This document shows, in pieces, positions 1 through 6,743 of a stretch of DNA of 7,688 nt. The stretch covers positions 1 through 7,688 of the forward strand of contig CATMVR010000226.1 of the NCBI GenBank assembly GCA_950075905.1, in the 5' to 3' direction. Below the pieces are notes generated by a model. That model saw only the letters and a list, made by a program, of their open reading frames with translations, was not told where the DNA came from and searched no databases. Numbering within the stretch: position 1 is the first letter of the stretch; every line of letters starts with the position of its first letter. The position numbers and the translations under genes were made by a program. Origin of the DNA: an uncultured Persicitalea sp. (GTDB taxonomy: Bacteria > Bacteroidota > Bacteroidia > Cytophagales > Spirosomataceae).

Positions 1-1
1 A

Positions 2-940
2 GGGTACTACTCTGGCCAGGGCGGGACGGTATACTCCAACAACGGCGAGGCCTCCCCGGAAGCGCTCAAACAGTTTGACATCCTGTCGGGTGTTCTGGCC
101 GAATGGAACGGCACCGACTGGAAGATAGTGCGGCGGAGCCAGTTTGTGGAGGGGACCGGTCCCGGTGGGATCTATGGCAACCCCAACCCCGCCACCGACC
201 CCATCTGGGCCACCGGCTGGGATCACAAATCGGTGCTGCTGGGCGTACGGGATGCCCAACAGGGATGGAGTTTTTACCGACTACCCAAAGCCAGCCACAG
301 CTACGACGGCGCCCACGGCTGGAACACCGAATGGCCCCGCATCCGGGATGTAGGTACCTCCACCCAGCCCGACTACCTCATGACCATGCACGGCATGTTC
401 TGGAAATTCCCCCAGTCTTTTACTGCCAAAAATACCGCCGGCATCCGTCCCCGTTCGGCCTACCTGAAAGTCATCGGTGACTTTACCCGCTGGCAGGATG
501 GCCTGGTCTTTGGCTGCGACGACTCGGCGCAGAAGGAGTTTTTGAACAAACGAAAAATGAAGGGCGATATCGAAGGCCCCGGACAATCCAATTCTAATCT
601 CTGGTTTACTTCGACAAGTACCCCCGATCAGCTCGGCCCCAACACGGCGCAGGGAGCAGTATGGCTTTCCGAAAAAGTAGGGGCCAACGCAACCTCTGAG
701 CCCTTTCTGTTTGCGGGCTGGAAAAACCGCCTGGCCTGGGTGATGAACGAAGGTAACCAGCCCGCTACCTTCAGCTTTGAAGTAGATACCAACGGCAAGG
801 GAAGCTGGAAAACCCTCCGATCGGTGGAGGTTGGTGCCGGACAAGCCGTACCCGTTACTTTTGCCACCAACGAGACGAGCGAATGGATTCGGGTAAAAAC
901 GGACCGTCCTACCACGGCAACGGTGAATTTTAACTATACG
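2..940 (+). repeat. First module copy within the two-module propeller protein
   Basis: This stretch encodes residues 1-313 of the gene. It aligns with residues of about 188-480 in the single-module paralogue at 3424-4866, sharing LAEW, ATGWD, YRLPK, the EW-x-RIR box, His-Gly-x-Phe and the 58-residue terminal domain. It contains an insertion of about 30 residues, after the conserved LVFG stretch (near 503-520), that the paralogue lacks. The repeat is recognisable at protein level only; the DNA has diverged. Confidence 0.75.
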
Positions 941-1885
941 GACGATTCACGCTACCCGAAATCACCCGATAGTATGTTCAAAGGCTTGGCGTCGGTCGGC
1001 AGCCAGAACTATACCGGGGGACTCATGTATGGCCTGGGCAACAACCGCCGGGCCCTGGGCCTGCTGGCGGGGCAGATCAGCAACGGCACCTTTACCGAAG
1101 GTGGCTACTACGAACTGGACAGCGCCCTGAATCTGGTTAAAAAGGATGACCCTGCAACGGCACAATACATCCGCCAGAAATTTGCAATTCCCCAAAATGT
1201 ACTCACCGTAGATGAGGCTTCGATACTGATCGTGGACGATAGCGGCAGAAGGTGGCGGCTCCCGCTCGGCGATCCGGCCTTTACCGACAAATCCCAAAAA
1301 GCCCTCCTGCGCATAGACCGCGAAGTAGCAACCGAGCGCGACCTGCTCAACGCCCACGGTACTTTCTACGAGCTGCCGGCCGAGAACGCCGACGGCTACG
1401 CCAAAATCCGGCCCGTTGCTTCGCACGGCCTGGGGATTCACGACTATGCTTCCTACCGCGGACTACTGGTGATGACCGGCCTGGACGCCAATGCCTCCGC
1501 CTCGGAACATATCCTTACCTCCTCCGACGGAAAAGCCAAAGTATGGGCCGGTACCATCGACGATCTGTGGAAGCTGGGCAAACCCGTAGGGCAGGGAGGT
1601 CCGTGGAAAAATTCCCGCGTAAGCACCAATACGCCTTCGGACCCCTACCTGATTGGTTTTTATGATCAAAAGAGTCTGCAACTATCCCATAGTTCCAGCC
1701 AGCCGGTTACCTTCAATATAGAGGTAAACCCCATTGGCCACGGCCCCTGGATGACCTATCAGGAGGTAACTGTAAAGCCGGGGGAGACCTTTGCCTACAC
1801 CTTCCCCGTTGCTTTCCAGTCGCGATGGATCAGACTTGCAGCCGATAAGGATTGTGAGGCAACGGCCTGGCTGACGTACAAGTAA
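2..1885 (+). CDS. Secreted propeller-like protein with two tandem modules (5' end missing)
   Basis: The reading frame is open from the left edge and ends at TAA 1883-1885, giving 627 visible residues with no start or signal peptide. I do not recognise a named family. The chain holds two related modules, residues 1-313 and about 344-627, each ending in the same 58-residue beta-rich domain. Module 1 shows ATGWD (70-74), YRLPK (92-96), EWPRIRD (110-116) and a His-Gly-Met-Phe motif at His130. Module 2 shows RWRLPLG (417-423) and His-Gly-Thr-Phe at His452. The complete protein at 3424-4866 matches both modules, and its repeated short Trp/Gly-rich strand motifs suggest a beta-propeller. By comparison with that paralogue, roughly 190 N-terminal residues lie outside the window. 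A role in glycan binding or cleavage is inferred from the sulfatase next door. The GTG at 128 lies inside conserved sequence and is not a credible start. The frame is certain; the function is open. Confidence 0.85.
   Translation, partial: GYYSGQGGTVYSNNGEASPEALKQFDILSGVLAEWNGTDWKIVRRSQFVEGTGPGGIYGNPNPATDPIWATGWDHKSVLLGVRDAQQGWSFYRLPKASHSYDGAHGWNTEWPRIRDVGTSTQPDYLMTMHGMFWKFPQSFTAKNTAGIRPRSAYLKVIGDFTRWQDGLVFGCDDSAQKEFLNKRKMKGDIEGPGQSNSNLWFTSTSTPDQLGPNTAQGAVWLSEKVGANATSEPFLFAGWKNRLAWVMNEGNQPATFSFEVDTNGKGSWKTLRSVEVGAGQAVPVTFATNETSEWIRVKTDRPTTATVNFNYTDDSRYPKSPDSMFKGLASVGSQNYTGGLMYGLGNNRRALGLLAGQISNGTFTEGGYYELDSALNLVKKDDPATAQYIRQKFAIPQNVLTVDEASILIVDDSGRRWRLPLGDPAFTDKSQKALLRIDREVATERDLLNAHGTFYELPAENADGYAKIRPVASHGLGIHDYASYRGLLVMTGLDANASASEHILTSSDGKAKVWAGTIDDLWKLGKPVGQGGPWKNSRVSTNTPSDPYLIGFYDQKSLQLSHSSSQPVTFNIEVNPIGHGPWMTYQEVTVKPGETFAYTFPVAFQSRWIRLAADKDCEATAWLTYK
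767..940 (+). repeat. 58-residue terminal beta domain, copy 1
   Basis: Residues 256-313 of the two-module protein. The domain opens with Thr-Phe-x-x-Glu, has a Gly-x-Gly turn, a central V-x-V-x-x-Gly strand, a Trp-Ile-Arg near position 40 and a terminal Ala-Thr strand. It aligns with copies 2 and 3 over the full 58 positions without gaps. By eye it shares about 21 of 58 residues with copy 2. The alternating pattern suggests a small beta-sandwich; I cannot assign a named domain family. Confidence 0.8.
1031..1882 (+). repeat. Second, diverged module copy within the two-module propeller protein
   Basis: Residues 344-627 repeat the preceding module and the C-terminal half of the paralogue at 3424-4866. 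Matching landmarks are a GGYYELD strand replacing LAEWDG, DEASIL for DKASVL, RWRLPLG for RYRLPKG, an Arg-Ile-Asp-Arg-Glu-Val-x-Thr-Glu-Arg stretch for Arg-Ile-Arg-Glu-Ile-Glu-Thr-Glu-Arg, and His452-Gly-Thr-Phe-Tyr-Glu-Leu. The offset between equivalent points in the two copies is 322 residues at the His-Gly motif and 314 at the terminal domain. It lacks the ATGWD motif of the first copy, so one copy may have lost a function. Confidence 0.7.
1709..1882 (+). repeat. 58-residue terminal beta domain, copy 2
   Basis: Residues 570-627, running exactly to the stop codon. Gapless with the copies at 767-940 and 4690-4863. It shares about 23 of 58 residues with the copy at 4690-4863 by eye, including a WIRL-x-A-x-KDC segment near the end that copy 1 lacks, so it is slightly closer to the separate paralogue than to its own upstream copy. 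Confidence 0.8.
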
Positions 1886-1903
1886 TGTGTAACTTTTGAC
1901 GGT

Positions 1904-1956
1904 GAGAATGATAGGCATTTACATGGTAATGGACTATCATTCTCCCTTTTTATTTT
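1904..1956 (+). terminator. Rho-independent terminator after the two-module propeller gene
   Basis: A perfect 11-base inverted repeat, GAGAATGATAG at 1904-1914 and CTATCATTCTC at 1934-1944, is followed directly by a T-rich run (1945-1956). The loop can pair further (CATT 1916-1919 with AATG 1928-1931), extending the hairpin. It starts 18 bases after the stop of the upstream gene, and the T-run ends only 7 bases before the sulfatase ATG. It should end the upstream transcript, but could also act as an attenuator or 5'-leader hairpin for the sulfatase. Confidence 0.75.
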
Positions 1957-1963
1957 CACTCCT

Positions 1964-3346
1964 ATGAAGCTCTATTCATTCCTGGTACTACTACTTCTTT
2001 TCTCCTGTGGTGTTAAGGCCCAGCGGAAGCCTAATTTCATCGTTATCCTGACCGATGACCAGCGGTTTGATGCCGTGCGGGCCAATGGAAATCAGACTAT
2101 TCATACGCCCAATTTGGACCGGCTCTTCCGGCAGGGCAAGCGGTTTACCAACGCCCACGTGGTGTTTGCTCTGTGCAGCCCCAGCCGGGCGGCCATCCTG
2201 ACGGGCCGCTACGGCAGCGCCAATGGAGTACTTGAATTGGACAGTAAGCTGAACCCGGGAGAAAAAACCATAGCCAACTACCTCAAAGAACAGGGATACT
2301 ACACGGGAGTTTCGGGAAAATGGCACGTAGACCAGTCGCCGCAGGCACTGGGCTTTGACTTTGCCACGACCTTTTACAGCAATGGTACCTACCATGGACG
2401 TAAGATTAACGATCAGGGCAATATGGTGCAGCCCGACGAACATTGCGATGCCTACTGCGCCCGGCGGTCGCTCGATTTCCTGCAAATGGCGGCTGGGAAA
2501 AAGGAGCCTTTCTTCCTGTTTCACAACACGCAGCTACCCCACATGGACGACCAGATGGAGTGGCCCGCCCACGATACCACCCGCGCAAAGTACCAGGCAT
2601 CCGCCATGCCGGTGGCCGCCAACAAAGATGACGATCTGAGTACCAAACCAGAGTACCTGAAAACCGTACGGAACCGAACGCAGGCCAGCGTATACGGCTA
2701 TCCAAACAAAGAAAAAATTCAGGCTCATACGCTGGACTACTACTCAGTGATTACCGAAATGGACGCTTTCATAGGAAGTATTCTAAAAAAAGTAGATGAG
2801 TTGGGGATTGCTGAAAGTACCTACCTGATCTTCCTGAGCGACAACGGCTGGATGCTTGGCGACCACGGTTTCACCAGTAAAGTACTGCCTTACCAGCCCA
2901 GTACGCACGTCCCGATGTGTGTGGTCGGGCCGGGTGTGGCACCTTCGGTGAATACCAGTCTGGTACTGAATATTGATGTAGCCCCCACGCTTATGGACCT
3001 GGCCGGAATGAAGGTACCTGCCGCTATGCATGGAAAAATTATCAAAAGCATACTGACCGGAAAGCAAAATGGGGTTCGGAGCTTTTTTGTATACGAAGGG
3101 CTGGGCCGCTACGGTGGGGCCAAGCCTAACCTCACGGTTATTTCGGAAAAGTACCGCTACATTGTTACGTACGAAGATGAAAAGCTGGATCAGGTCAATT
3201 TCCGGGAACTCTATGACCAGAAAGCCGATCCCGGTGAGATGCATAACCTTATGAACAGTTCCCGGTACGTTTCTGAGGTTAAGAGGTTTGAAAAAGCCAT
3301 TGAAAATCATCTAAAAGAGGTTGTCAGGCCCGCCCGATCCCAATGA
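1964..3346 (+). CDS. Secreted formylglycine-dependent sulfatase (S1 family)
   Basis: Encodes 460 residues, normal for a family S1 sulfatase, which hydrolyses sulfate esters, here probably on a polysaccharide in the periplasm. Residues 1-19 are a signal peptide with a Val-Lys-Ala|Gln cut; Leu-Phe-Ser-Cys15 gives a weaker lipoprotein reading. The catalytic set is complete: Asp31-Asp32 for calcium; Cys71-Ser-Pro-Ser-Arg75, where Cys71 should become formylglycine; Lys119 and His121 in GKWH; His187 or His193; Asp293-Asn294 in the LSDNG motif; and Lys306, 13 residues later as in known sulfatases. The C-terminus has the usual ELYD-x-x-x-DPGE-x-x-NL motif near 415-430. Substrate cannot be read from sequence. 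The gene follows a strong terminator by 7 bases and lies between two propeller paralogues. ATG 1964 is the first start and gives a proper signal peptide. Maturation requires a formylglycine-generating enzyme or anaerobic sulfatase maturase encoded elsewhere. Confidence 0.95.
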   Translation: MKLYSFLVLLLLFSCGVKAQRKPNFIVILTDDQRFDAVRANGNQTIHTPNLDRLFRQGKRFTNAHVVFALCSPSRAAILTGRYGSANGVLELDSKLNPGEKTIANYLKEQGYYTGVSGKWHVDQSPQALGFDFATTFYSNGTYHGRKINDQGNMVQPDEHCDAYCARRSLDFLQMAAGKKEPFFLFHNTQLPHMDDQMEWPAHDTTRAKYQASAMPVAANKDDDLSTKPEYLKTVRNRTQASVYGYPNKEKIQAHTLDYYSVITEMDAFIGSILKKVDELGIAESTYLIFLSDNGWMLGDHGFTSKVLPYQPSTHVPMCVVGPGVAPSVNTSLVLNIDVAPTLMDLAGMKVPAAMHGKIIKSILTGKQNGVRSFFVYEGLGRYGGAKPNLTVISEKYRYIVTYEDEKLDQVNFRELYDQKADPGEMHNLMNSSRYVSEVKRFEKAIENHLKEVVRPARSQ

Positions 3347-3350
3347 TCGG
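3334..3350 (+). other. Short hairpin spanning the sulfatase stop codon
   Basis: CCGATC (3334-3339) and GATCGG (3345-3350) form a 6-base stem with a 5-base loop; the TGA stop is at 3344-3346. No T-run follows closely, so it is at best a weak terminator or mRNA-end structure, and may be chance. Confidence 0.25.
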
Positions 3351-3423
3351 ACGCTGTCCTGGTGTTTTAAATGGAAAACAATTCTACTAAACCAACACGA
3401 ACGTTCTTTAAAATAGAATACAT

Positions 3424-4866
3424 ATGAAAAGAAGTACCCTTACTCTCCTTTTTGCCCTGCTATCCCATCATCTGCTCGCCCAGGATAAAATATCCGTTAG
3501 CGGAGTATTTCCTGAACTGGCCATGATGGCCAACCACAGTCCCCGCACGGAAGCCGGAACGGGCGCGCTAATGCCCTGGGCTAACCGCCTTTGGGTAGTA
3601 ACCTATACTGCACACATGGCCCGAACGGGTTCAGGTATGGGATTATTCGAAATCAATGAAAAAATGGAGATTACTAAACGGCCCGAAAGTGTGGTAGGTA
3701 CCTATGCCAACCGCCTGATACACGGAGCCTCCCAGCAATTGCTCATTGGTCCGTATGTAATTGACACCCTTGGCAACGTCAGGGTGATCCGGGAGTTGAT
3801 TCCGCACCGGCTTGCCGCCACCATGACCCACCTGACCGACCCCAACAACAAAGTATATTACCTGGCCATGGAGGGCGAGTTTTTTGAGGTAGATCTGAGA
3901 ACTATGGAGGTAAAGCAGCTTTATCAATTAATGAAAGAATTGAATGAACCACCTACCTCCAAACCCCACTTCAAAGCCGGTTTTACCAATCATGGCCGGG
4001 TGGTTGTCACCAACAATAGCTACAATGTCAAAGACTACGATGGTACCTGGGCGGCGGGCCGCTTGGCCGAGTGGGACGGAAAGGACTGGAAGGTACTCGA
4101 AAATACAGCCTATACCGAAGTATGGAGTGCGGGTTCGTTTGGTCAGCCCATGATTGCCACGGGATGGGACAAAGCCTCCGTACTGATGTCCGTGTACTTC
4201 CCTACGCTGAAACAATGGAAAAGGTACCGGCTTCCGAAGGGTAGCCGCACCTACGACGAGACCAGCAATACGGAATGGATGCGCATCCGGGAAATTGAGA
4301 CCGAACGCACCCTGATGGATTGCCACGGGCTGTTTTACGAAATAGGATTCCATACCTACGGCAATGAACTATGGGCAATAAAACCTATTTCGTCCCATTT
4401 GCGGGTAATTCCGGATTATTGCAGCTGGCGGGGTATGCTAGTACTCGGCGGGAATCAGGCTACCCCCATGCGCTTCAACGAGGATGACCGCAATCCCCTG
4501 GCCGGACAACCACAGGCGGGATTGTGGTTTGGCAAAACGGACGATATCTGGCAATTTGGTGCTTTACAGGGCGAAGGCGGTGTATGGTCCGATTCCCAAA
4601 TCAAAGCCGGACAACTGCCCGACCCATTCCGGACGTTCTATTTCACTAAGAAAGGCCTCAACCTTTGGCATAACCGCTCCGATGATGTCACCTTTACCAT
4701 CGAAGCCGACGTAGTGGGTAATGGTAAATTCAAAAGATATACAACGGTTACCGTCAGGGCCGGCGAATATAAAAATCTGGACCTCCCTGACTCCTTTAAC
4801 CCAAAGTGGGTACGGCTTATCGCTAATAAAGATTGCATAGGTACCGGATACTTTACGTTTAATTAG
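3424..4866 (+). CDS. Secreted single-module propeller-like protein, paralogue of the upstream gene
   Basis: Encodes 480 residues and is complete. Residues 1-19 form a signal peptide with a Leu-Leu-Ala|Gln cut, so the product is exported. I do not recognise a named family. Residues of about 20-420 carry repeated short beta-strand motifs rich in Trp, Gly and Tyr, which suggests a beta-propeller: LAEWDG (214-219), ATGWD (245-249), YRLPKG (268-273), EWMRIRE (284-290) and Cys-His301-Gly-Leu-Phe-Tyr-Glu. Residues 423-480 are the 58-residue terminal beta domain. The C-terminal half matches both modules of the protein ending at 1885; the N-terminal half (20-190) has no counterpart in the window, but probably does in the missing part of that gene. 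Start ATG 3424 sits behind an AT-rich stretch with no Shine-Dalgarno, as usual in Bacteroidota. It lies 77 bases after the sulfatase and may share its transcript. Glycan binding or lyase activity is inference only. Confidence 0.9.
   Translation: MKRSTLTLLFALLSHHLLAQDKISVSGVFPELAMMANHSPRTEAGTGALMPWANRLWVVTYTAHMARTGSGMGLFEINEKMEITKRPESVVGTYANRLIHGASQQLLIGPYVIDTLGNVRVIRELIPHRLAATMTHLTDPNNKVYYLAMEGEFFEVDLRTMEVKQLYQLMKELNEPPTSKPHFKAGFTNHGRVVVTNNSYNVKDYDGTWAAGRLAEWDGKDWKVLENTAYTEVWSAGSFGQPMIATGWDKASVLMSVYFPTLKQWKRYRLPKGSRTYDETSNTEWMRIREIETERTLMDCHGLFYEIGFHTYGNELWAIKPISSHLRVIPDYCSWRGMLVLGGNQATPMRFNEDDRNPLAGQPQAGLWFGKTDDIWQFGALQGEGGVWSDSQIKAGQLPDPFRTFYFTKKGLNLWHNRSDDVTFTIEADVVGNGKFKRYTTVTVRAGEYKNLDLPDSFNPKWVRLIANKDCIGTGYFTFN
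4690..4863 (+). repeat. 58-residue terminal beta domain, copy 3
   Basis: Residues 423-480 of the single-module protein, ending exactly at its stop codon. It aligns gaplessly with the two copies in the upstream gene, keeping Thr-Phe-x-Ile-Glu, Gly-x-Gly, V-x-V-x-x-Gly, Trp-Val-Arg-Leu and the Lys-Asp-Cys segment. The Cys is shared with copy 2 but not copy 1. Confidence 0.8.
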
Positions 4867-4882
4867 GTGAATTTTTCAGATT

Positions 4883-4907
4883 CAGTTTGGGGTAAAATTC
4901 CGAACTG
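4883..4907 (+). terminator. Possible weak terminator after the single-module propeller gene
   Basis: CAGTTTGG (4883-4890) and CCGAACTG (4900-4907) form an 8-base stem with one G-T wobble and a 9-base loop, 17 bases after the stop. No clear T-run follows, so intrinsic termination is uncertain. It is the only notable hairpin in the first half of the 207-base gap. Confidence 0.3.
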
Positions 4908-5008
4908 GCTCTTCAAGCAACATATTTCTCCATGACGGGCCTTTACACCGAGAAGTAAATTCTTATATACCTAAGATCTTATCCCCCAGGTAATTCTCAA
5001 TCAGGTAG

Positions 5009-5041
5009 TTGCAGTAGCCCGATTGCACTTTGTTATTTTTA
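5009..5041 (+). promoter_or_regulatory. Weak candidate Bacteroidota-type promoter
   Basis: The Bacteroidota consensus pairs TTTG or TTG near -33 with TAnnTTTG near -7. Here TTG at 5009-5011 is followed, after 22 bases, by TATTTTTA at 5034-5041, which matches the -7 element at all defined positions but the last. It lies 32 bases before ATG 5074, a reasonable leader. Such AT-rich matches also occur by chance. Confidence 0.22.
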
Positions 5042-5073
5042 CATATTTCCCAGTTCCTAACTATGTACTTAAT

Positions 5074-6615
5074 ATGGTCAGCTTTAACACCAGAATCCAA
5101 ATTCGGATTTTAACCGGAATCATTACCGCAATCGCGTTCGTTTTTTTAGGAGCCAGGACAAATCAGGAAGTTCCTTCTGAAAAAACACCACCAACCGGCC
5201 CTTACCTCAGCAAGGTAATTGCCCATTACAAAAAACAACTGACAAAAGGGTTGGACGTGTACGGCCCGGAGAAAACTGCCTTCTGGATGGCCAGCCTCAA
5301 CACCCAGACCGGCATGTATCCCCGGGATGCCACGCGCCCTCCTCACATTCCCCAGCGAGCCTATCTTGATCGTTCCGTAGATGCTCCCAAAGGATCCACA
5401 CTGTACTGGGACATGCCGTCTATTGTCACAGTCGTGAACTTATCCCAGGTTACCGGAGACAACTTCTATAAAAATTCGGCAAATGCTTATATGAAAGACT
5501 TCATGAAGTACTGCGTTGCGGACAACGGTGTATTTCTTTGGGGAAACCACTATTTCTATGATGCTTTTGTAGACAGCACCATGAAGTTTTATAGCAAGCC
5601 CTACGCGGTGGATTTCAAAAATGAAAACGGGCATCTGCACGAAGCACGCCCCCTTATACCGGCCTGGCAGGCTCTCTGGAATGTAAACCCCGAGGTGACC
5701 AAAAAGGAAATAATGGTAAGTACAGAGAATCATTTGGTGGATCGTGCTACGGGAGAATTCAACCGGCACGCCGACAAGAAAAGCGACCACGCTTTTACCG
5801 AAGCCGGTGGTACGCTGATCTACACCATGGCCTGGCTTTACAACAAAACCAAAAACCCGGAACACCTGGCCATTGCCGACGTCATTGCGGATTTCAGTTT
5901 TAACAACCGCAACAAAGATACCGGCCTCATTCCCAATAGTCCCATGCACGACCGCTGGGACAAGTACGTGTCTACGTCGGAGGTAGGTTTATGGTCGGCC
6001 TGCCTGCTGGAAGCTGCGCAATGGGCGGATAAGAAAACTGTTGCCAAATGGAATGCCATGGCCGAAGAGGCCATTACTGCGTGGCTAAAATATGGGTTCG
6101 ATGAAGAAAAACAGAGGTACTACGGTATGCTCAATCTGACCGACGGTAAGCCGGTGTGGCGCACAGACGATTATCCCTACAAACCGCAAAACTACTCGGA
6201 TATCTGGGAGCCCCTTTTTCCAACCCACAACTACCCTATATCGTTTGGTGAAAGCTGTCTGATGCTCTACAAACGGACAAATAACCCCCTATTTCGTCAG
6301 GCAGTAGACCGGTGGGTAAACATTATCCGGGAGGAACTTCCCGCCCGAAAGGGCCGGGGCGCCTACGCCGAACACTACGGTCGGGTGATTTACTTCCTGC
6401 TCAACTGCCACGAACAACTGGGCGATAAAGCCTACCGCGACCTGGCCGTAACCGTAGCCAACGAAGCCGTGGATAAGTTGTGGGCGCAGGGTATGTTTCG
6501 CAGCCATCCCGAAGAAGACCGCTACGATGCCGTGGACGGAGTGGGAGTACTTTCTTTGGGACTCATGTGGCTGGACACCGGAAAAAAGCCCGATAGAATG
6601 GGGCTGTATTTTTGA
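5074..6615 (+). CDS. Secreted putative (alpha/alpha)6-toroid polysaccharide lyase or glycoside hydrolase
   Basis: Encodes 513 residues from ATG 5074; this start puts an Arg-containing n-region and a hydrophobic core (about residues 12-27) at the very N-terminus, a proper export signal. The frame is open further up to a TTG at 5023, but that adds 17 residues ahead of the signal. From residue 40 on, the chain is a series of amphipathic helices separated by Gly/Trp/Tyr/His-rich loops, as in (alpha/alpha)6-barrel lyases and hydrolases that act on uronic-acid glycans. Candidate active-site segments are Asn-His159-Tyr-Phe-Tyr-Asp, His187-Leu-His189-Glu-Ala-Arg, Tyr431-Ala-Glu433-His434-Tyr435-Gly-Arg437, and the C-terminal Phe-Arg-Ser-His478 followed by Tyr-Asp-Ala-Val-Asp488-Gly. 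I cannot assign it to a numbered PL or GH family. The fold is inference from pattern; epimerase-like or non-catalytic alternatives remain. The setting between sulfatases supports a role in sulfated glycan breakdown. Confidence 0.85.
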   Translation: MVSFNTRIQIRILTGIITAIAFVFLGARTNQEVPSEKTPPTGPYLSKVIAHYKKQLTKGLDVYGPEKTAFWMASLNTQTGMYPRDATRPPHIPQRAYLDRSVDAPKGSTLYWDMPSIVTVVNLSQVTGDNFYKNSANAYMKDFMKYCVADNGVFLWGNHYFYDAFVDSTMKFYSKPYAVDFKNENGHLHEARPLIPAWQALWNVNPEVTKKEIMVSTENHLVDRATGEFNRHADKKSDHAFTEAGGTLIYTMAWLYNKTKNPEHLAIADVIADFSFNNRNKDTGLIPNSPMHDRWDKYVSTSEVGLWSACLLEAAQWADKKTVAKWNAMAEEAITAWLKYGFDEEKQRYYGMLNLTDGKPVWRTDDYPYKPQNYSDIWEPLFPTHNYPISFGESCLMLYKRTNNPLFRQAVDRWVNIIREELPARKGRGAYAEHYGRVIYFLLNCHEQLGDKAYRDLAVTVANEAVDKLWAQGMFRSHPEEDRYDAVDGVGVLSLGLMWLDTGKKPDRMGLYF

Positions 6616-6743
6616 CGGGAGGGGCTGAGCGGCTGGCAGGTGCTAGTCTGGTATAGAAGTAAAATGGCAAAGGTAGATGAAGCCCACCGGGTACTTTTTT
6701 GCGAAAGTTATCGATCTCACATTCACATTATCTCATCGTACTG

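Noticed and set aside
281..844. 187-residue minus-strand frame, and similar antisense frames at 1991-2524, 2783-3310, 5440-5949 and 6723-7304
   Set aside because: Each lies opposite a well supported gene and shows no recognisable domain or export signal; long antisense frames are expected in this composition.
1252..1665. Alternative + strand frames inside genes (also 103-480, 2355-2639, 4484-4714)
   Set aside because: Arg/Pro/Ser-rich translations typical of out-of-frame reading; the conserved frame runs through each region without a break.
128..1885. GTG at 128 as the true start of the first gene
   Set aside because: The same frame is open to the left edge and the residues before it (LAEWNGTDWK) match the paralogue, so the gene simply enters from outside the window.
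1964..2020. Lipoprotein signal with Cys15 in the first sulfatase
   Set aside because: Leu-Phe-Ser-Cys is a poor lipobox because of Phe before Ser, and Val-Lys-Ala|Gln just after it is a good ordinary signal peptidase site. Not excluded.
4972..4981. Ten-base palindrome TAAGATCTTA, and GAACGTTC at 3399-3406, as operator sites
   Set aside because: Single short palindromes in AT-rich gaps with no repeat copy or neighbouring regulator; chance is enough to explain them.
5023..5073. TTG at 5023 as start of the toroid-like protein
   Set aside because: It would place 17 extra residues before the signal peptide and overlaps the best promoter-like element; ATG 5074 fits better.
6692..6699. TACTTTTT before the second sulfatase as a -7 promoter element
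   Set aside because: Only a partial match inside a T-run and no TTG at a suitable distance upstream.
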